Shown: positions 1 through 8,666 of the stretch, one piece after another
How the letters are laid out: each line of letters starts with the position of its first letter
Position numbering within the stretch: the stretch's first letter is position 1
Translations under genes and position numbers: made by a program
Assembly (NCBI GenBank): GCA_025355875.1
Contig: JANXYV010000162.1
Location: 1-47,037 of the forward strand
Direction of reading: 5' to 3'
Origin: Prolixibacteraceae bacterium
GTDB taxonomy: Bacteria; Bacteroidota; Bacteroidia; Bacteroidales; Prolixibacteraceae
Length of the DNA: 47,037 nucleotides
Notes under the pieces: model-generated
What the model was told of the DNA's origin: nothing
The model's input: only the letters and a program-made list of their open reading frames with translations
The model's database searches: none

Positions 1-178
1 CAATACGTTGTTACTATCTCGATTTTTCAGCCTGTTCGCTATAAACCCGAACTCAATCAAAAATCGTCAACATGTCAATGAACTATTGTTTTTCGGCACA
101 ATGGCCGCTTAATTTTTAATGTTTTTTGAACGAACTATTGAATTAACTTTTAATGTATTTTTGAGCAAAAATACTGCT
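1..178. other. Left-edge non-coding or unresolved sequence
   Basis: No gene can be assigned with confidence. Short open frames run in from the left edge (one closes at 79-81, another at 110-112), but neither reads like EF-Ts, the usual upstream neighbour of pyrH. A TATTTTTG match at 156-163 resembles a -7 box but lies too close to the pyrH start, and its TTG partner is badly spaced. Confidence 0.4.
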
Positions 179-889
179 ATGCCAAAATTCAAACGAATAC
201 TTTTAAAACTTAGTGGAGAATCACTCATGGGGGCTCAGCAATATGGAATTGAACCGCAACGTCTGTCGGACTATGCTGATCAGATCAAAGAAATTGCCGA
301 CATGGGGGTTCAAATTGGGATTGTGATTGGAGGAGGGAATATTTTCAGAGGACTGAGCGGTTCTGCCAAAGGATTTGACCGGGTAAAAGGCGATCAGATG
401 GGAATGCTGGCAACGGTAATTAATAGCCTTGCCCTAAATTCGGCACTGAGTAGTATCGGATGCAAATCGCGTGTACTGACAGCCATCAGGATGGAGCCAA
501 TTGGTGAATTCTATTCCAAAGACCGGGCGATAGAAGTGATTGAAAGCGGAGAAGTCGCCATTTTTTCGGCTGGTACCGGAAATCCTTATTTTACAACCGA
601 CACGGGGTCTTCCTTACGGGGAATTGAAATTGAAGCAGATGTCATGTTAAAAGGCACCCGCGTAGATGGAATCTATACCGCCGACCCTGAAAAGGATTCC
701 ACGGCTACCCGTTTTGATACAATATCGTTTGACGAGATTCACCAGCGGGGCTTGACGGTTATGGATCTCACTGCAACAGCCATGTGCAAGGAAAATAACC
801 TTCCCATCATTGTATTTAATATGGATTTAAAAGGGAATCTGAAAAAAGTTTTGGAAGGTCAACCTGTTGGTACTTATGTCCATCGCTAA
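179..889 (+). CDS. pyrH: UMP kinase
   Basis: Uridylate kinase of the amino-acid-kinase fold. It phosphorylates UMP to UDP with ATP in the cytoplasm, in pyrimidine nucleotide synthesis. I chose the ATG at 179 (236 aa), because the open frame begins upstream at 119 but the family alignment starts at MPKFKRILLKLSGES. Visible motifs are KLSGES at residues 10-15, the glycine-rich GGGNIFRG at 51-58, GTGNPYFTTD at 132-141 and KGTRVDGIYTADP near 158-170. Length matches the family (about 240 aa). The neighbour frr, 102 nt downstream, is the usual partner in bacteria, but frr also has its own promoter. No terminator was found after pyrH. Confidence 0.97.
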   Translation: MPKFKRILLKLSGESLMGAQQYGIEPQRLSDYADQIKEIADMGVQIGIVIGGGNIFRGLSGSAKGFDRVKGDQMGMLATVINSLALNSALSSIGCKSRVLTAIRMEPIGEFYSKDRAIEVIESGEVAIFSAGTGNPYFTTDTGSSLRGIEIEADVMLKGTRVDGIYTADPEKDSTATRFDTISFDEIHQRGLTVMDLTATAMCKENNLPIIVFNMDLKGNLKKVLEGQPVGTYVHR

Positions 890-924
890 GAAAAAGCCCA
901 AGTTTTAACGATTTTTTTTAATAT

Positions 925-954
925 TTTGATTTTCTTGAATTATTTCTATATTTG
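925..954 (+). promoter_or_regulatory. Bacteroidota-type promoter of frr
   Basis: TTTG at 925-928 and TATATTTG at 947-954 are separated by 18 nt, matching the primary sigma factor consensus of Bacteroidota (TTTG, about 18, TAnnTTTG). Transcription would start near 961, leaving a leader of about 30 nt before the frr ATG. The match is by eye and not experimentally supported. Confidence 0.6.
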
Positions 955-991
955 TTGTCAGCACTTTTAAAAACGAAAAGAGTTAGTTCAG

Positions 992-1555
992 ATGCACGAA
1001 GAGGTTCAAATGGTTTTAGATATTTGCAGGGAAAGAATGGAACACGCGCTTGCCCATCTTGATAAAGAGTTGGTTCACCTTCGCGCCGGAAAAGCTTCTC
1101 CCCGAATGTTGGATACCGTGATGGTGCTTTATTATGGAAACAATGTTCCAATAGCCCAGGTTTCGAATATAAATACTCCGGATGCACGAACAATTGCTAT
1201 TCAACCTTGGGAAAAATCAATGATCCATCCCATAGAGAAAGCGATTATTAACTCAAATCTGGGATTTAATCCTGACAATAATGGTGAGTTTATCCGGATC
1301 AATGTGCCGGCTCCAACCGAGCAACGCCGGAAAGACATGGTGAAACAGGTTCATAAAGAAGGTGAAATTGCGAAAGTGAGTTTGAGAAGTGCAAGGAAGG
1401 ACGCCAACGATAACCTGAAAAAAATGTTGAAGGAAGGCCTTTCCGAAGATTTGGAAAAAGACGCTGAAGACAAAGTCCAAATCCTGATCAATGACTTCAG
1501 CAAAAAAATTGACAAAATGCTCGAAGACAAAAGTCACGAGATTTTAACCATATAA
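992..1555 (+). CDS. frr: Ribosome recycling factor
   Basis: Ribosome recycling factor (RRF). With EF-G it splits post-termination ribosomes in the cytoplasm. The protein has 187 aa, the normal family length. It shows the conserved N-terminal helix containing HLRAGKASPRMLD, the central segment IAIQPWEKSMI, and the RINVPAPTEQRRKDMVK stretch near residues 110-125, followed by the long C-terminal helix. The start at 992 follows a well-formed promoter. It is transcribed with or just after pyrH and is closed by a strong hairpin terminator at 1606. Confidence 0.97.
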   Translation: MHEEVQMVLDICRERMEHALAHLDKELVHLRAGKASPRMLDTVMVLYYGNNVPIAQVSNINTPDARTIAIQPWEKSMIHPIEKAIINSNLGFNPDNNGEFIRINVPAPTEQRRKDMVKQVHKEGEIAKVSLRSARKDANDNLKKMLKEGLSEDLEKDAEDKVQILINDFSKKIDKMLEDKSHEILTI

Positions 1556-1605
1556 TTGTTTCTAGTTTTCTGTTTTCTGAACATTGTTTAATTGTTTTCA
1601 TGGCT

Positions 1606-1643
1606 TTGAGGCGGCTTTTACAAGCCGTCTCAATTTTTTTTTC
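1606..1643 (+). terminator. Rho-independent terminator after frr
   Basis: A 12-bp stem (TTGAGGCGGCTT pairing with AAGCCGTCTCAA, one G-U pair) surrounds a 4-nt loop and is followed by a run of about nine T. It lies 50 nt after the frr stop. Confidence 0.88.
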
Positions 1644-1846
1644 GGCCTTTTCCTACTCAGTTAATTGACAATATATCAGTTTTCTGAATTTCTTTACAAA
1701 ATCTGAGCTTTCACCCTTGTTCATCTCGTTTTAAGTTAATAATTTCAGAAGCAAATTAGGCGATGCAATTTTCCCTGCTGTTGCAGACGTGCAGTTGTTT
1801 AAATAATCAAATTTAAATCTAACCGAACCTTAGTATTGTATTGTAT

Positions 1847-2554
1847 ATGAAAAAGATAATCATTTTATTTTTGGGGATAATTTACTTGTCCACTTGTTTC
1901 GGACAAAGCAATGGAACTGCTGGTTTGACTGATCAGGAGAAGAAAGAGGGCTGGCGTCTGCTGTTCAATGGAAAAAATCTCGACGGATGGAAAACCTTTC
2001 AAGGCAAAGAAATTTCAGGATGGAAGGTGATCGACGGTGTTTTGAACAATTCCGGAGTTGGAAGCGACCACGGGGGCGACATTGTCACCAAGGAAAAGTT
2101 TCAAAACTTTGAGCTGTTGCTCGAGTGGAAGATTGCCGCCAAGAGCAACAGCGGAATATTTTATCATGTGAATGAAAAAATAGGGAAGGCTATTTACGAA
2201 TCGGGCCCCGAATACCAGTTGCTCGATGATAAGGGATGGCCTGATAAACTGCACGAAGATCAATATTCCGGAGCAAATTACGGAATGAACCCGCCGGTGA
2301 ATGCGGTAGTCAAAGATGTGAAAGAATGGAATCAGGCCAGGATTGTTGTGAATGGAACTCATGTGCAGCACTACCTGAACGGGGTGAAAGTGGTAGAGTA
2401 TGATTTATGGAGCGACGACTGGAAGGCGCGAAAGGAAAAAGGAAAGTGGAAAGATTATCCAAACTACGGAATGGCCAAAAAAGGAAACATCGGGCTTCAG
2501 GATCATGGTGGTTTAGCCCAATTCAGAAATATTAAAATCAGGGTAATCAAATAA
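1847..2554 (+). CDS. Secreted DUF1080 (3-keto-disaccharide hydrolase-like) protein
   Basis: Exported protein of the DUF1080 family (PF06439), a concanavalin-like fold found in glycoside and 3-keto-sugar processing enzymes of Bacteroidota. I chose the ATG at 1847 (235 aa) over an in-frame TTG six bases upstream, because it begins a typical signal peptide (MKKIIILFLGIIYLSTCFGQ, residues 1-20). The family hallmarks are WRLLFNGKNLDGW near residues 33-45, SNSGIFYHV, YESGPEYQLLDD and the closing GNIGLQDHGG segment. Substrate is unknown. The 200-nt region upstream shows no clear promoter. The PHP gene follows after 12 nt, so the two are probably co-transcribed. Confidence 0.88.
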   Translation: MKKIIILFLGIIYLSTCFGQSNGTAGLTDQEKKEGWRLLFNGKNLDGWKTFQGKEISGWKVIDGVLNNSGVGSDHGGDIVTKEKFQNFELLLEWKIAAKSNSGIFYHVNEKIGKAIYESGPEYQLLDDKGWPDKLHEDQYSGANYGMNPPVNAVVKDVKEWNQARIVVNGTHVQHYLNGVKVVEYDLWSDDWKARKEKGKWKDYPNYGMAKKGNIGLQDHGGLAQFRNIKIRVIK

Positions 2555-2566
2555 AGGAAACAGTTG

Positions 2567-3352
2567 ATGGCTGGAAGGATTGACTATCATACGCATTCAA
2601 TTCTGTCGGATGGCAAAGATTCGTACGAAGAAATGGTTCAACAGGCCATTTTAAAAGGTTTGGACGAAATTGGGTTCAGCGACCATGTTTGTTTGAAACC
2701 GGTTGATTGGGCCATCCGAATCGAGGATATCCCGGTGATGACCCGTCAGATTTTAGACCTTAAATTGAAATACAAGGATCAGATTCAAATCAGATATGGC
2801 CTCGAAATAGATTACTTTCCAGGTTACGAGGAGGAAATCAGCGAAATTATAGAAAGTATTCCTGTGGACTATGTGATCGGGTCGGTTCATTTCATCGGCG
2901 ACTGGAATTTTGACACCGATCAGTCGCTGTACGGCAAATGGACCAATGACAAATTGTATGAAAAATATTTTCATCTGATCCAAATGGCGGCCATGTCTAA
3001 TTTGTTCGATATCATCGGACATATTGATATTATCAAAAAGTTCAGGATTTATCCGGAAACAAATCAGGATAAGCTATTCGAGGATACCATTAAAATAATC
3101 AAAGCCCACAATCTGGTGGTTGAATTAAATACCGGAGGTCTCGACAGGCCTTGTCATGAATTTACCCCCGGGTCCAGGATACTCGAGATCTGCTACGAAA
3201 ACCATGTTCCAGTTACTTTGAGTTCGGATGCCCATCAGGCTGCACAAATTGCACGTCATTACGAAGAAGCCATAGCACAGCTAGCTCAGGTTGGCTATTC
3301 CGAAATCATTGGCTTCAGTCATCGGGTCCGAAAACCAATCAAGATCCGTTAG
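2567..3352 (+). CDS. PHP-domain phosphatase, histidinol-phosphatase (HisJ/HisK) type
   Basis: Metal-dependent phosphoesterase of the PHP superfamily, closest in layout to the histidinol-phosphatase of the HisK type. That enzyme removes phosphate from L-histidinol phosphate. The ATG at 2567 is preferred to the adjacent TTG at 2564 (261 aa). Metal ligands appear in order: DYHTHS at residues 6-11, IGFSDHV, GLEIDYF, YVIGSVHFI, DIIGHIDIIKK, VELNTGG and SSDAHQ. No other his genes are nearby, so a role in histidine synthesis is an assignment by family only. The gene ends 18 nt from the convergent OmpA-like gene. Confidence 0.85.
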   Translation: MAGRIDYHTHSILSDGKDSYEEMVQQAILKGLDEIGFSDHVCLKPVDWAIRIEDIPVMTRQILDLKLKYKDQIQIRYGLEIDYFPGYEEEISEIIESIPVDYVIGSVHFIGDWNFDTDQSLYGKWTNDKLYEKYFHLIQMAAMSNLFDIIGHIDIIKKFRIYPETNQDKLFEDTIKIIKAHNLVVELNTGGLDRPCHEFTPGSRILEICYENHVPVTLSSDAHQAAQIARHYEEAIAQLAQVGYSEIIGFSHRVRKPIKIR

Positions 3353-3370
3353 AATTTTACTGGCCAGATT

Positions 3371-4243
3371 CTAATTGCTTTCCAATATTTTAAAGATTTC
3401 ATCCAAACGAGGAGTGAGGATTATTTCAGTTCGACGATTCTTTTGCCGGGCTTCAGGAGTTTTGGCTTCGTCGATCGGGAAGAATTCTCCACGTCCGGCT
3501 GAAGTGATCCGCCTGGGCTCGATGGCTTTGTTTTTCAGCAGAATGCGGGTCACCGCTGTAGCTCTCAATACGCTCAAATCCCAATTGTCTTTAACAGTCC
3601 CGACACCCCGCATCGGAACATCATCGGTATGGCCTTCGACCAATACATTGATGTCTGGATTTTGTCCAAGGACCCCGGCCAGATTGGTCAGTGCCACCTG
3701 GCCTTTTGGATCAACCTCCCATTGCCCGGTTTTGAAAAGCAACTGTTCGTCGAGCGAAACGTACACTTTCCCGTTTTTCTCCTGAATGGTCAGCCCCTTG
3801 TTGTTGAAGCCAACCAGGGCATCCATCACTTTTTGCCGGAGTTGTTTAACGGCTTCGTCTTTTTGCTGAAGTGCAATTTCAAGTTCCTTCAGGCGTTGCG
3901 TGCGTTGTTCGAGTTCAGTCTGGGCTGTTTTCAGGATCTCTTCACGTTTTTTTAAGTCCGTGTTGGCCTGCTGAAGTTTCTCGGCTAGCCGGGCAATTTC
4001 TGCAGAACTTCCCGTTTTCAGGCTGTTTAACTGGCTTTCGAGTTCAAGATATTCTTTATGCTGTTTGTCTATTTTAGACTGTAATTCTGCATTTTGATCT
4101 TTCAGGGCTTTATTCTCGTCTTTCAAAGTCTGAACGGTTTTTTCAGATTCCTGATAGCTGGCGGTAAGAGCCTTAAACTTTTTTGGCGCTACGCATGACG
4201 ATGCCAATGATAGGATGAAAATAAAAATAAAGATTTTATTCAT
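3371..4243 (-). CDS. OmpA/MotB-family peptidoglycan-binding lipoprotein
   Basis: Outer-membrane lipoprotein with a peptidoglycan-binding C-terminus. A lipoprotein signal ends at Cys17 (LASSC). Residues about 30-140 form a long coiled coil rich in K, E, Q and L. The C-terminal OmpA domain (about residues 160-280) carries VLVEGHTDDVPM and the NRRTEIILTP end, including the Asp and Arg that hold diaminopimelate in this family. Total length is 290 aa. The likely job is tethering the outer membrane or a trans-envelope complex to the wall. It is divergent from dxs, and the 159-nt gap holds both promoters. A TATATTTA-like -7 box on the minus strand lies about 20 nt upstream of the start. Confidence 0.85.
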   Translation of the reverse strand: MNKIFIFIFILSLASSCVAPKKFKALTASYQESEKTVQTLKDENKALKDQNAELQSKIDKQHKEYLELESQLNSLKTGSSAEIARLAEKLQQANTDLKKREEILKTAQTELEQRTQRLKELEIALQQKDEAVKQLRQKVMDALVGFNNKGLTIQEKNGKVYVSLDEQLLFKTGQWEVDPKGQVALTNLAGVLGQNPDINVLVEGHTDDVPMRGVGTVKDNWDLSVLRATAVTRILLKNKAIEPRRITSAGRGEFFPIDEAKTPEARQKNRRTEIILTPRLDEIFKILESN

Positions 4244-4375
4244 AGCTTGTATTTTTAGTCAGGTAAATATAGAACTTTGCAGATTATCTGGCAAGGCCGT
4301 TTGATCAGGCTTGCCAACCAATTTATTTTGAACTTTGAACAGGGTTGAATTGTATCTATTGGTGTTCATTAGTTG

Positions 4376-4383
4376 TATATTTG
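4376..4383 (+). promoter_or_regulatory. Putative -7 box of the dxs promoter
   Basis: TATATTTG matches TAnnTTTG and would give a transcript starting about 13 nt before the dxs ATG. No TTG lies at the usual distance upstream, so only half the promoter is supported. A GAAGG just before the ATG resembles a weak Shine-Dalgarno sequence. Confidence 0.4.
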
Positions 4384-4402
4384 GATTCAAATTCGAAGGT
4401 AA

Positions 4403-6310
4403 ATGCTTGAAAATACAATAGGTTTACTGGATCAAATCAAAGATCCCACTGAGCTGAGAAAGTTGAGAATCGATCAGCTGCCTGAAGTTTGCAGTGAACT
4501 TCGGGATTTTATCATTGATGCGGTTTCAACCAATCCCGGACATTTGGGAGCCAGCCTTGGCGTTGTTGAGCTTACTGTTGCTCTGCATTATGTATTTCAG
4601 ACTCCCTATGATTTATTGGTCTGGGATGTTGGTCATCAGGCCTACGGACATAAAATACTTACCGGCCGGAAAAATGTTTTTCATACCAACCGAAAATACA
4701 AAGGCATCAGCGGATTCCCAAAGCCTTCGGAAAGCATTTATGATACTTTTGGGGTAGGACATTCGAGCACCTCGATTTCGGCAGCGCTCGGAATGGCTGT
4801 TGCCGCGCGGATCAAAGAAGAAAAGGACCGGAAAATTGTTGCCATCATTGGGGATGGCGCCCTGAGTGGCGGAATGGCCTTCGAAGGTTTGAACAATGCA
4901 GCCGTTATCAAGTCTGATTTGCTCGTTATCCTGAACGATAATAACATGGCCATCGACCCAAATGTGGGTGGCATGAATAATTACCTGCTAAAAATCACCA
5001 AATCAAGAACCTATAACCGACTGAAACAAGATATTTGGGAAGGACTTGGAAAACTGAATGGATTTGGTCCAAAGGCGCGCCGTCTGGTACAGAAGACAGA
5101 GCAAGCTTTAAAATCTGCTTTGCTGAAACAATCAAACTTGTTTGAGGGCATGGGATTCCGCTATTTTGGCCCGGTTGACGGACATGATGTGGTATATCTG
5201 ACCGAAGTTCTCCGGAGCTTGAGCTATATTTCAGGTCCAAAGCTACTTCATGTGGTTACCAAAAAAGGAAAAGGTTTCAAACAGGCGGAGTTGAGGCAAA
5301 CAGAGTATCATGCTCCGGGGAAATTTAATAAACATACCGGAGAACTTCTGGACTGCGAATGCGCAGTAAATAAACCTCCCAAATTTCAGAACGTTTTTGG
5401 TCAAACCATGATCGAACTGGCTGAAAAAAATGACCGGATTGTTGCCATAACACCAGCCATGCCTTCGGGATGTTCGCTAAACCTGATGATGGAAAAAATG
5501 CCGGACCGGGTTTTTGATGTAGGAATTGCAGAACAACATGCAGTCACATTCTCTGCCGGACTAGCTATTCAGGGAATGATTCCGTATTGCAACATTTACT
5601 CCACTTTTATGCAGCGTGCCTATGATCAGGTTATTCATGATGTGGCTCTGCAAAACTTGCAGGTTGTTTTCTGTCTCGACAGGGGAGGCCTGGTCGGTCC
5701 TGATGGTGCAACGCATCATGGCGTTTTCGATCTGGCCTACATGCGTTTAGTCCCAAATATGATCGTTGTCGCACCAATGGACGAAATCGAACTTCGAAAT
5801 ATGTTATTTACAAGCCAGAATGAGAATCACGGACCGTTTTCGATTCGTTATCCTCGAGGCTGCGGTTGTGTGATCGATTGGCAAAAACCGATGGAAGCCA
5901 TTCCCATCGGGAAAAGCAGGCAAATTTCAGAAGGATCAGGGTTGGCAATCCTGACCATAGGAACTGTAGGAATCCAAACAAGCAGGGTGATTAAAATGCT
6001 TCAGAAGGATGAAATCTTTGCAGCTCATTTTGATATGCGGTTTGTAAAACCTTTGGATGTAGAAGCCCTTCATATGATATTTACAAATTATCAACGGGTG
6101 GTAACCATTGAAGATGGTGTCTTACTCGGAGGATTTGGAAGCGCTGTTCTGGAATTTAAGTCAGATCATCGGTATAATGCCCGCCTAAAGCGAATTGGAT
6201 TACCCGATCAGTTTATTGACCATGGTACTACCGAAGAACTTTACCGTGATTTTGGCCTCGATCAGCAAGGAATTTATAAAACGGTCAAAGCCTTCATGTT
6301 GGAGGAATAA
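4403..6310 (+). CDS. dxs: 1-deoxy-D-xylulose-5-phosphate synthase
   Basis: Thiamine-diphosphate enzyme that condenses pyruvate with glyceraldehyde 3-phosphate, the entry step of the MEP isoprenoid pathway; the product also feeds thiamine and pyridoxal synthesis. It is 635 aa, close to the usual 620. The ThDP/Mg site GDGALSGGMAFEGLNNA is near residues 150-166, preceded by GHQAYGHKILTGR. The second domain carries the catalytic Glu in DVGIAEQHAVTFSAGLA and the DRGGLVGPDGATHHG block; the transketolase C-terminal domain follows. The orphan kinase gene starts 65 nt later and may be read from the same transcript. No TPP riboswitch fold was seen in the leader. Confidence 0.97.
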   Translation: MLENTIGLLDQIKDPTELRKLRIDQLPEVCSELRDFIIDAVSTNPGHLGASLGVVELTVALHYVFQTPYDLLVWDVGHQAYGHKILTGRKNVFHTNRKYKGISGFPKPSESIYDTFGVGHSSTSISAALGMAVAARIKEEKDRKIVAIIGDGALSGGMAFEGLNNAAVIKSDLLVILNDNNMAIDPNVGGMNNYLLKITKSRTYNRLKQDIWEGLGKLNGFGPKARRLVQKTEQALKSALLKQSNLFEGMGFRYFGPVDGHDVVYLTEVLRSLSYISGPKLLHVVTKKGKGFKQAELRQTEYHAPGKFNKHTGELLDCECAVNKPPKFQNVFGQTMIELAEKNDRIVAITPAMPSGCSLNLMMEKMPDRVFDVGIAEQHAVTFSAGLAIQGMIPYCNIYSTFMQRAYDQVIHDVALQNLQVVFCLDRGGLVGPDGATHHGVFDLAYMRLVPNMIVVAPMDEIELRNMLFTSQNENHGPFSIRYPRGCGCVIDWQKPMEAIPIGKSRQISEGSGLAILTIGTVGIQTSRVIKMLQKDEIFAAHFDMRFVKPLDVEALHMIFTNYQRVVTIEDGVLLGGFGSAVLEFKSDHRYNARLKRIGLPDQFIDHGTTEELYRDFGLDQQGIYKTVKAFMLEE

Positions 6311-6374
6311 ACGCGTTGTATACTTTTTGCATGGATGGTGCGTTTATTTGGCATACATTTAAAATATTCTCACC

Positions 6375-7532
6375 TTGGAATATTATTTTAAGAAACGTCG
6401 CTGGAAAATTTTGCTGCTGCTTCTGGCTGTAGGAATTGGAATCGGTTCATTTTTTTATACCAACTGGCTGGTCAGGAAAATGGCAGTCGAAGAGCGCAAA
6501 AATGTGGAATTATGGGCCGAAGCTACCCGAAAACTGGCCAGTCCTGATATAAGTTCAAGTCTGGACATCACTTTTCTAGTGGATATTCTCAACAGGAATA
6601 CAACTATCCCAATTATCATTTCTGATAGCAACGATTCGATTTTGGAAAATAAGAACATTTCGTATTCTGAAGTAAATAAGGATCGGGTATTGATGCGTGA
6701 ATTGAAAAAGATGAAAGAGGAAAACGAACCGATTGTCATCTCAATCACAGAAACGGAAAAGCAGTATTTATATTATCGCGATTCGATTCTGCTCGAAAAC
6801 CTGAAGTATTATCCGCTCATTCAGTTTGCGGTGGTTTTTTTGTTTATTGTTATAGCCTACCTGGCATTTAACTCATCCCGCAATGCTGAGCAAAACCAGG
6901 TTTGGGTGGGTATGTCGAAAGAAACAGCTCATCAGTTGGGAACACCTATTTCATCCTTGATGGCCTGGGTTGAACTGCTCAAAATGCAGAATATTGATGC
7001 GAACCTGATTCAGGAATTTGAAAAAGATACCCAACGGCTTCAGAAAATTACCGAACGTTTTTCAAAGATTGGTTCCATTCCCGAACTTGTTCGCACCAAT
7101 GTTGCCGAAACAATAATATCGACAGTAGAATATTTGAAAACCCGGTCGTCGGGGAAAGTGAAATTTGTCCTCGATTTTGATCAGCACAAAAATTTCGAGG
7201 TTCCGCTGAATGCATCTTTGTTCAGCTGGGTTATTGAAAACCTGTGCAAAAACGCGATCGATGCCATGAATAACAATGGAACAATTCAGGTTACCATTGT
7301 AGAAAAAGGGGAGCAAATATATATTGATGTCACGGATTCGGGCAAGGGAATTTCGAAAGCATATTTCAAAACAGTTTTTCAACCTGGCTTTACTACGAAA
7401 AAAAGAGGTTGGGGCCTGGGACTGTCGCTTGCCAAACGGATTGTTGAGAATTATCATAAAGGTAAGATATTCCTGAGACAATCCGAGATCAACAAAGGAA
7501 CCACCTTCAGAATCATCCTGAACCGGGGATAA
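6375..7532 (+). CDS. Orphan membrane sensor histidine kinase
   Basis: Two-component sensor kinase, 385 aa. TM1 is at about residues 11-30 and TM2 at about 146-165, enclosing a periplasmic domain of about 110 residues of unknown ligand. The phosphoacceptor is His186 in KETAHQLGTPISSL. The ATPase domain has the N box ENLCKNAIDAMNN (about 289-300), DSGKGIS (321-327) and the G2 loop RGWGLGLSL. The start is TTG: an in-frame stop lies just upstream, and the next ATG would delete TM1. No response regulator is adjacent, so its partner is encoded elsewhere. Confidence 0.88.
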   Translation: MEYYFKKRRWKILLLLLAVGIGIGSFFYTNWLVRKMAVEERKNVELWAEATRKLASPDISSSLDITFLVDILNRNTTIPIIISDSNDSILENKNISYSEVNKDRVLMRELKKMKEENEPIVISITETEKQYLYYRDSILLENLKYYPLIQFAVVFLFIVIAYLAFNSSRNAEQNQVWVGMSKETAHQLGTPISSLMAWVELLKMQNIDANLIQEFEKDTQRLQKITERFSKIGSIPELVRTNVAETIISTVEYLKTRSSGKVKFVLDFDQHKNFEVPLNASLFSWVIENLCKNAIDAMNNNGTIQVTIVEKGEQIYIDVTDSGKGISKAYFKTVFQPGFTTKKRGWGLGLSLAKRIVENYHKGKIFLRQSEINKGTTFRIILNRG

Positions 7533-7654
7533 TTTATCAACCTTCCGGAATTCAACTAAATTACTGGATTTTAGCTGTTTATGGAACGAAAATATTTTTA
7601 GGACGAAAGGCGGTTAAAAAAATGGATATATTTTCGGCGTTTGTATATTTTTTA

Positions 7655-7662
7655 TACTTTTG
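7655..7662 (+). promoter_or_regulatory. Putative -7 box for the DUF177-rpmF operon
   Basis: TACTTTTG fits TAnnTTTG and lies 19 nt before the ATG at 7681, giving a very short leader. The upstream TTG element is not at the ideal distance, so this is a tentative call. Confidence 0.35.
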
Positions 7663-7680
7663 CAACACTTTTTTCGGTCA

Positions 7681-8208
7681 ATGAGCACTTTATCATTCTA
7701 TAACATTGCATTCAAAGGTTTGTCGCAGGGCAAGCACATTTTTGATTTTGAAATAGACCGGAAATTCTTTGCTGAATTTGAAGGTAGTATTTTAGAAGAT
7801 GGCCAGGTAAACGTTCGATTGACTCTTGAAAAACAGAGTTCGCTGATGATTTTCTGGTTTGAGGTTCAGGGAACGGTAGAGGTTCAATGCGATCGTTGCC
7901 TCGAAATGTACAATCAGCCAATCAAAAGTAAAGATCGGATTTTTGTTAAATTTGGCGAAAAGGAGTTTGTTGAGGGCGATGATGTGATTTGGGTGAGTAC
8001 AAACGATTATCAGTTGAACGTTGCTCAATTGATTTATGAATTTATTGGTTTGGCTATTCCGATCAAGAAAATTCATCCTGACGATGAAGAAGGAAATTCA
8101 ATGTGTGATTCGGAAATGATCGAAAAGTTGGAAAAATACATTGTTAGAGAAGGCGAAGAAAACCCTTCAGTCTGGAAAGATTTAAAGAAATTATTAGATA
8201 ACGAATAA
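7681..8208 (+). CDS. DUF177 (YceD-family) protein
   Basis: Small cytoplasmic DUF177/YceD protein, 175 aa. Family members are linked to 23S rRNA maturation and are nearly always encoded next to rpmF. A Cys-x2-Cys pair (Cys70 and Cys73, in EVQCDRCLE) suggests metal binding, though a second pair is not evident. The C-terminal half is acidic. The ATG at 7681 is preferred over an in-frame TTG at 7660, which would place the start inside the promoter. rpmF begins 12 nt after the stop, so the two form one transcription unit closed by the terminator at 8422. Confidence 0.9.
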   Translation: MSTLSFYNIAFKGLSQGKHIFDFEIDRKFFAEFEGSILEDGQVNVRLTLEKQSSLMIFWFEVQGTVEVQCDRCLEMYNQPIKSKDRIFVKFGEKEFVEGDDVIWVSTNDYQLNVAQLIYEFIGLAIPIKKIHPDDEEGNSMCDSEMIEKLEKYIVREGEENPSVWKDLKKLLDNE

Positions 8209-8220
8209 AGAAAATTTAAG

Positions 8221-8406
8221 ATGGCACATCCAAAACACCGGGTAGGTAAATCCCGCAGAGACAAAAGAAGAACGCATTACAAAGCTATTCCAGCCACTTT
8301 GGCCGCTTGTTCAAATTGTGGTACAACTGTTAAATATCACACAGTGTGTCCGGAATGCGGATATTACAGAGGTAAGTTAGCAATCGAAAAAGACGTTACA
8401 GTATAA
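8221..8406 (+). CDS. rpmF: 50S ribosomal protein L32, zinc-binding form
   Basis: Large-subunit ribosomal protein L32, 61 aa. The N-terminus MAHPKHRVGKSRRDKRR is the family signature. Two CxxC pairs (Cys30/Cys33 and Cys43/Cys46) form the zinc ribbon, so this is the C+ (zinc-containing) version. It sits directly after the DUF177 gene. In many bacteria plsX and fabH follow; here fabH follows after a strong terminator and plsX is missing from the spot. Confidence 0.97.
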   Translation: MAHPKHRVGKSRRDKRRTHYKAIPATLAACSNCGTTVKYHTVCPECGYYRGKLAIEKDVTV

Positions 8407-8421
8407 TAACTACACCAGTAT

Positions 8422-8455
8422 GATCAGAAGAACATTGTTCTTCTGATCCTTTTTT
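8422..8455 (+). terminator. Rho-independent terminator after rpmF
   Basis: A perfect 12-bp stem (GATCAGAAGAAC and GTTCTTCTGATC) with a 3-nt loop is followed by a C and six T. It lies 15 nt after the rpmF stop and separates the ribosomal pair from fabH. Confidence 0.92.
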
Positions 8456-8666
8456 ATCCCCTCCTGAGATATTATTTGAGCGATTAATGAATTGCTTTAA
8501 AAGGAGTTAGGTAATTTTATGCCTGATCTCTCTTTGCTAATCGGTTTTTTCCTTCTATCTTGCGCCTCGTTTTAATTTTCCAAAAGTTTTTAAGAATTAT
8601 TTTTGACCTTTCGGTAAACTATCGGAAGTGCTTAAATAGATGGATTTGATTTAAAATTTTTTTAAT

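Noticed and set aside
1-112. Open frames at the left edge as the end of tsf
   Set aside because: Neither frame resembles the EF-Ts C-terminus, and both are too short to judge.
156-163. TATTTTTG as a pyrH promoter
   Set aside because: It lies only 15 nt from the start codon, and the nearest TTG has 18 instead of 21 nt spacing.
4244-4402. TPP riboswitch ahead of dxs
   Set aside because: The presumed leader is only about 13 nt, and no conserved THI-box elements were seen in the gap.
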